From an uncultured Chitinophagaceae bacterium (GTDB taxonomy: Bacteria; Bacteroidota; Bacteroidia; Chitinophagales; Chitinophagaceae), in NCBI GenBank assembly GCA_937897585.1, contig CALCNY010000083.1, positions 1-13,294 of the forward strand: a stretch of DNA of 13,294 bases. Direction: 5' to 3'. Positions 13,242 to 13,294 of this stretch are shown here, in pieces. The notes beneath the pieces were generated by a model, which saw only the letters and a list, made by a program, of their open reading frames with translations, made no database searches and had not been told where the DNA came from. The position numbers and the translations under genes are program-made. Each line of letters begins with the position of its first letter. Positions within the stretch are counted from its first letter, which is position 1.

Positions 13242-13291
13242 GACTTATGAGGACTTATGAAGACTTAAAGAGAGTTATGAGGAATTATGTA
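13242..13291 (+). repeat. Five tandem 10-bp repeats upstream of the operon
   Basis: Five head-to-tail decamers begin at 13242, 13252, 13262, 13272 and 13282: gacttatgag, gacttatgaa, gacttaaaga, gagttatgag, gaattatgta. The first two are nearly perfect and the last is most degenerate; the array may continue past the window end. A 10-bp period equals about one helical turn, so a protein bound to each copy would sit on one face. The array lies about 50 bp upstream of the first start codon. It may be an operator, an iteron-like site or decayed simple repeat. Confidence 0.7.
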
Positions 13292-13294
13292 TCT

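Noticed and set aside
13242..13291. CRISPR-like array
   Set aside because: The 10-bp units are directly adjacent with no spacers.

Overview
The window reads as part of a virus or provirus (or related mobile element) of a Bacteroidota host. All genes lie on the minus strand, so transcription runs from high to low coordinates. The DNA is AT-rich and the genes are packed head to tail with ATGA, TAATG or TAGTG overlaps or gaps of only a few bases. Most start codons are preceded by A-rich leaders with no clear Shine-Dalgarno sequence, as is usual in Bacteroidota. There are no rRNA, tRNA, transposase, integrase or CRISPR features.

From upstream to downstream there are four blocks. (1) About 13290-6080 holds a putative virion module: several small proteins with one short Gly-rich membrane segment followed by basic residues (80, 166, 609 and 359 aa), a 187-aa multi-pass membrane protein, a 609-aa transglutaminase-like protein, and beta-rich candidate capsid or vertex proteins (234, 134 and 152 aa). 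(2) About 6085-4440 holds a GH73-type lysin whose reading frame appears to continue into a membrane-anchor tail through a -1 shift on an A9 run, followed by three small fibre- or spike-like proteins. (3) About 4408-3607 holds a holin-like two-TM protein that overlaps a spanin-like TM plus coiled-coil protein by 182 bp. (4) About 3601-1 holds an Eco57I/N12-type adenine methyltransferase, a RadC-like JAB protein, an unknown 217-aa protein, and a large helicase cut by the window edge.

No terminase, portal, tape measure, sheath or baseplate gene is recognisable. With the many single-TM proteins and small beta-sandwich candidates, the best hypothesis is a tailless, membrane-containing dsDNA virus lineage. 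This is inference: no packaging ATPase or verified jelly-roll capsid protein is visible, and the element continues past both ends. The virion block would build and anchor the particle, the lysis block would release it, and the methylase/JAB/helicase block probably modifies or protects the element's DNA, by analogy with fused methylase-helicases of phages and conjugative elements.

The points most worth a second look are the A9 frameshift that would membrane-anchor the lysin, the split methylase-JAB-helicase arrangement, the transglutaminase fold in a virion operon, an annexin-like plus SH3-like anchored protein, the recurrent membrane-anchor motif, and five tandem 10-bp repeats upstream of the first gene.
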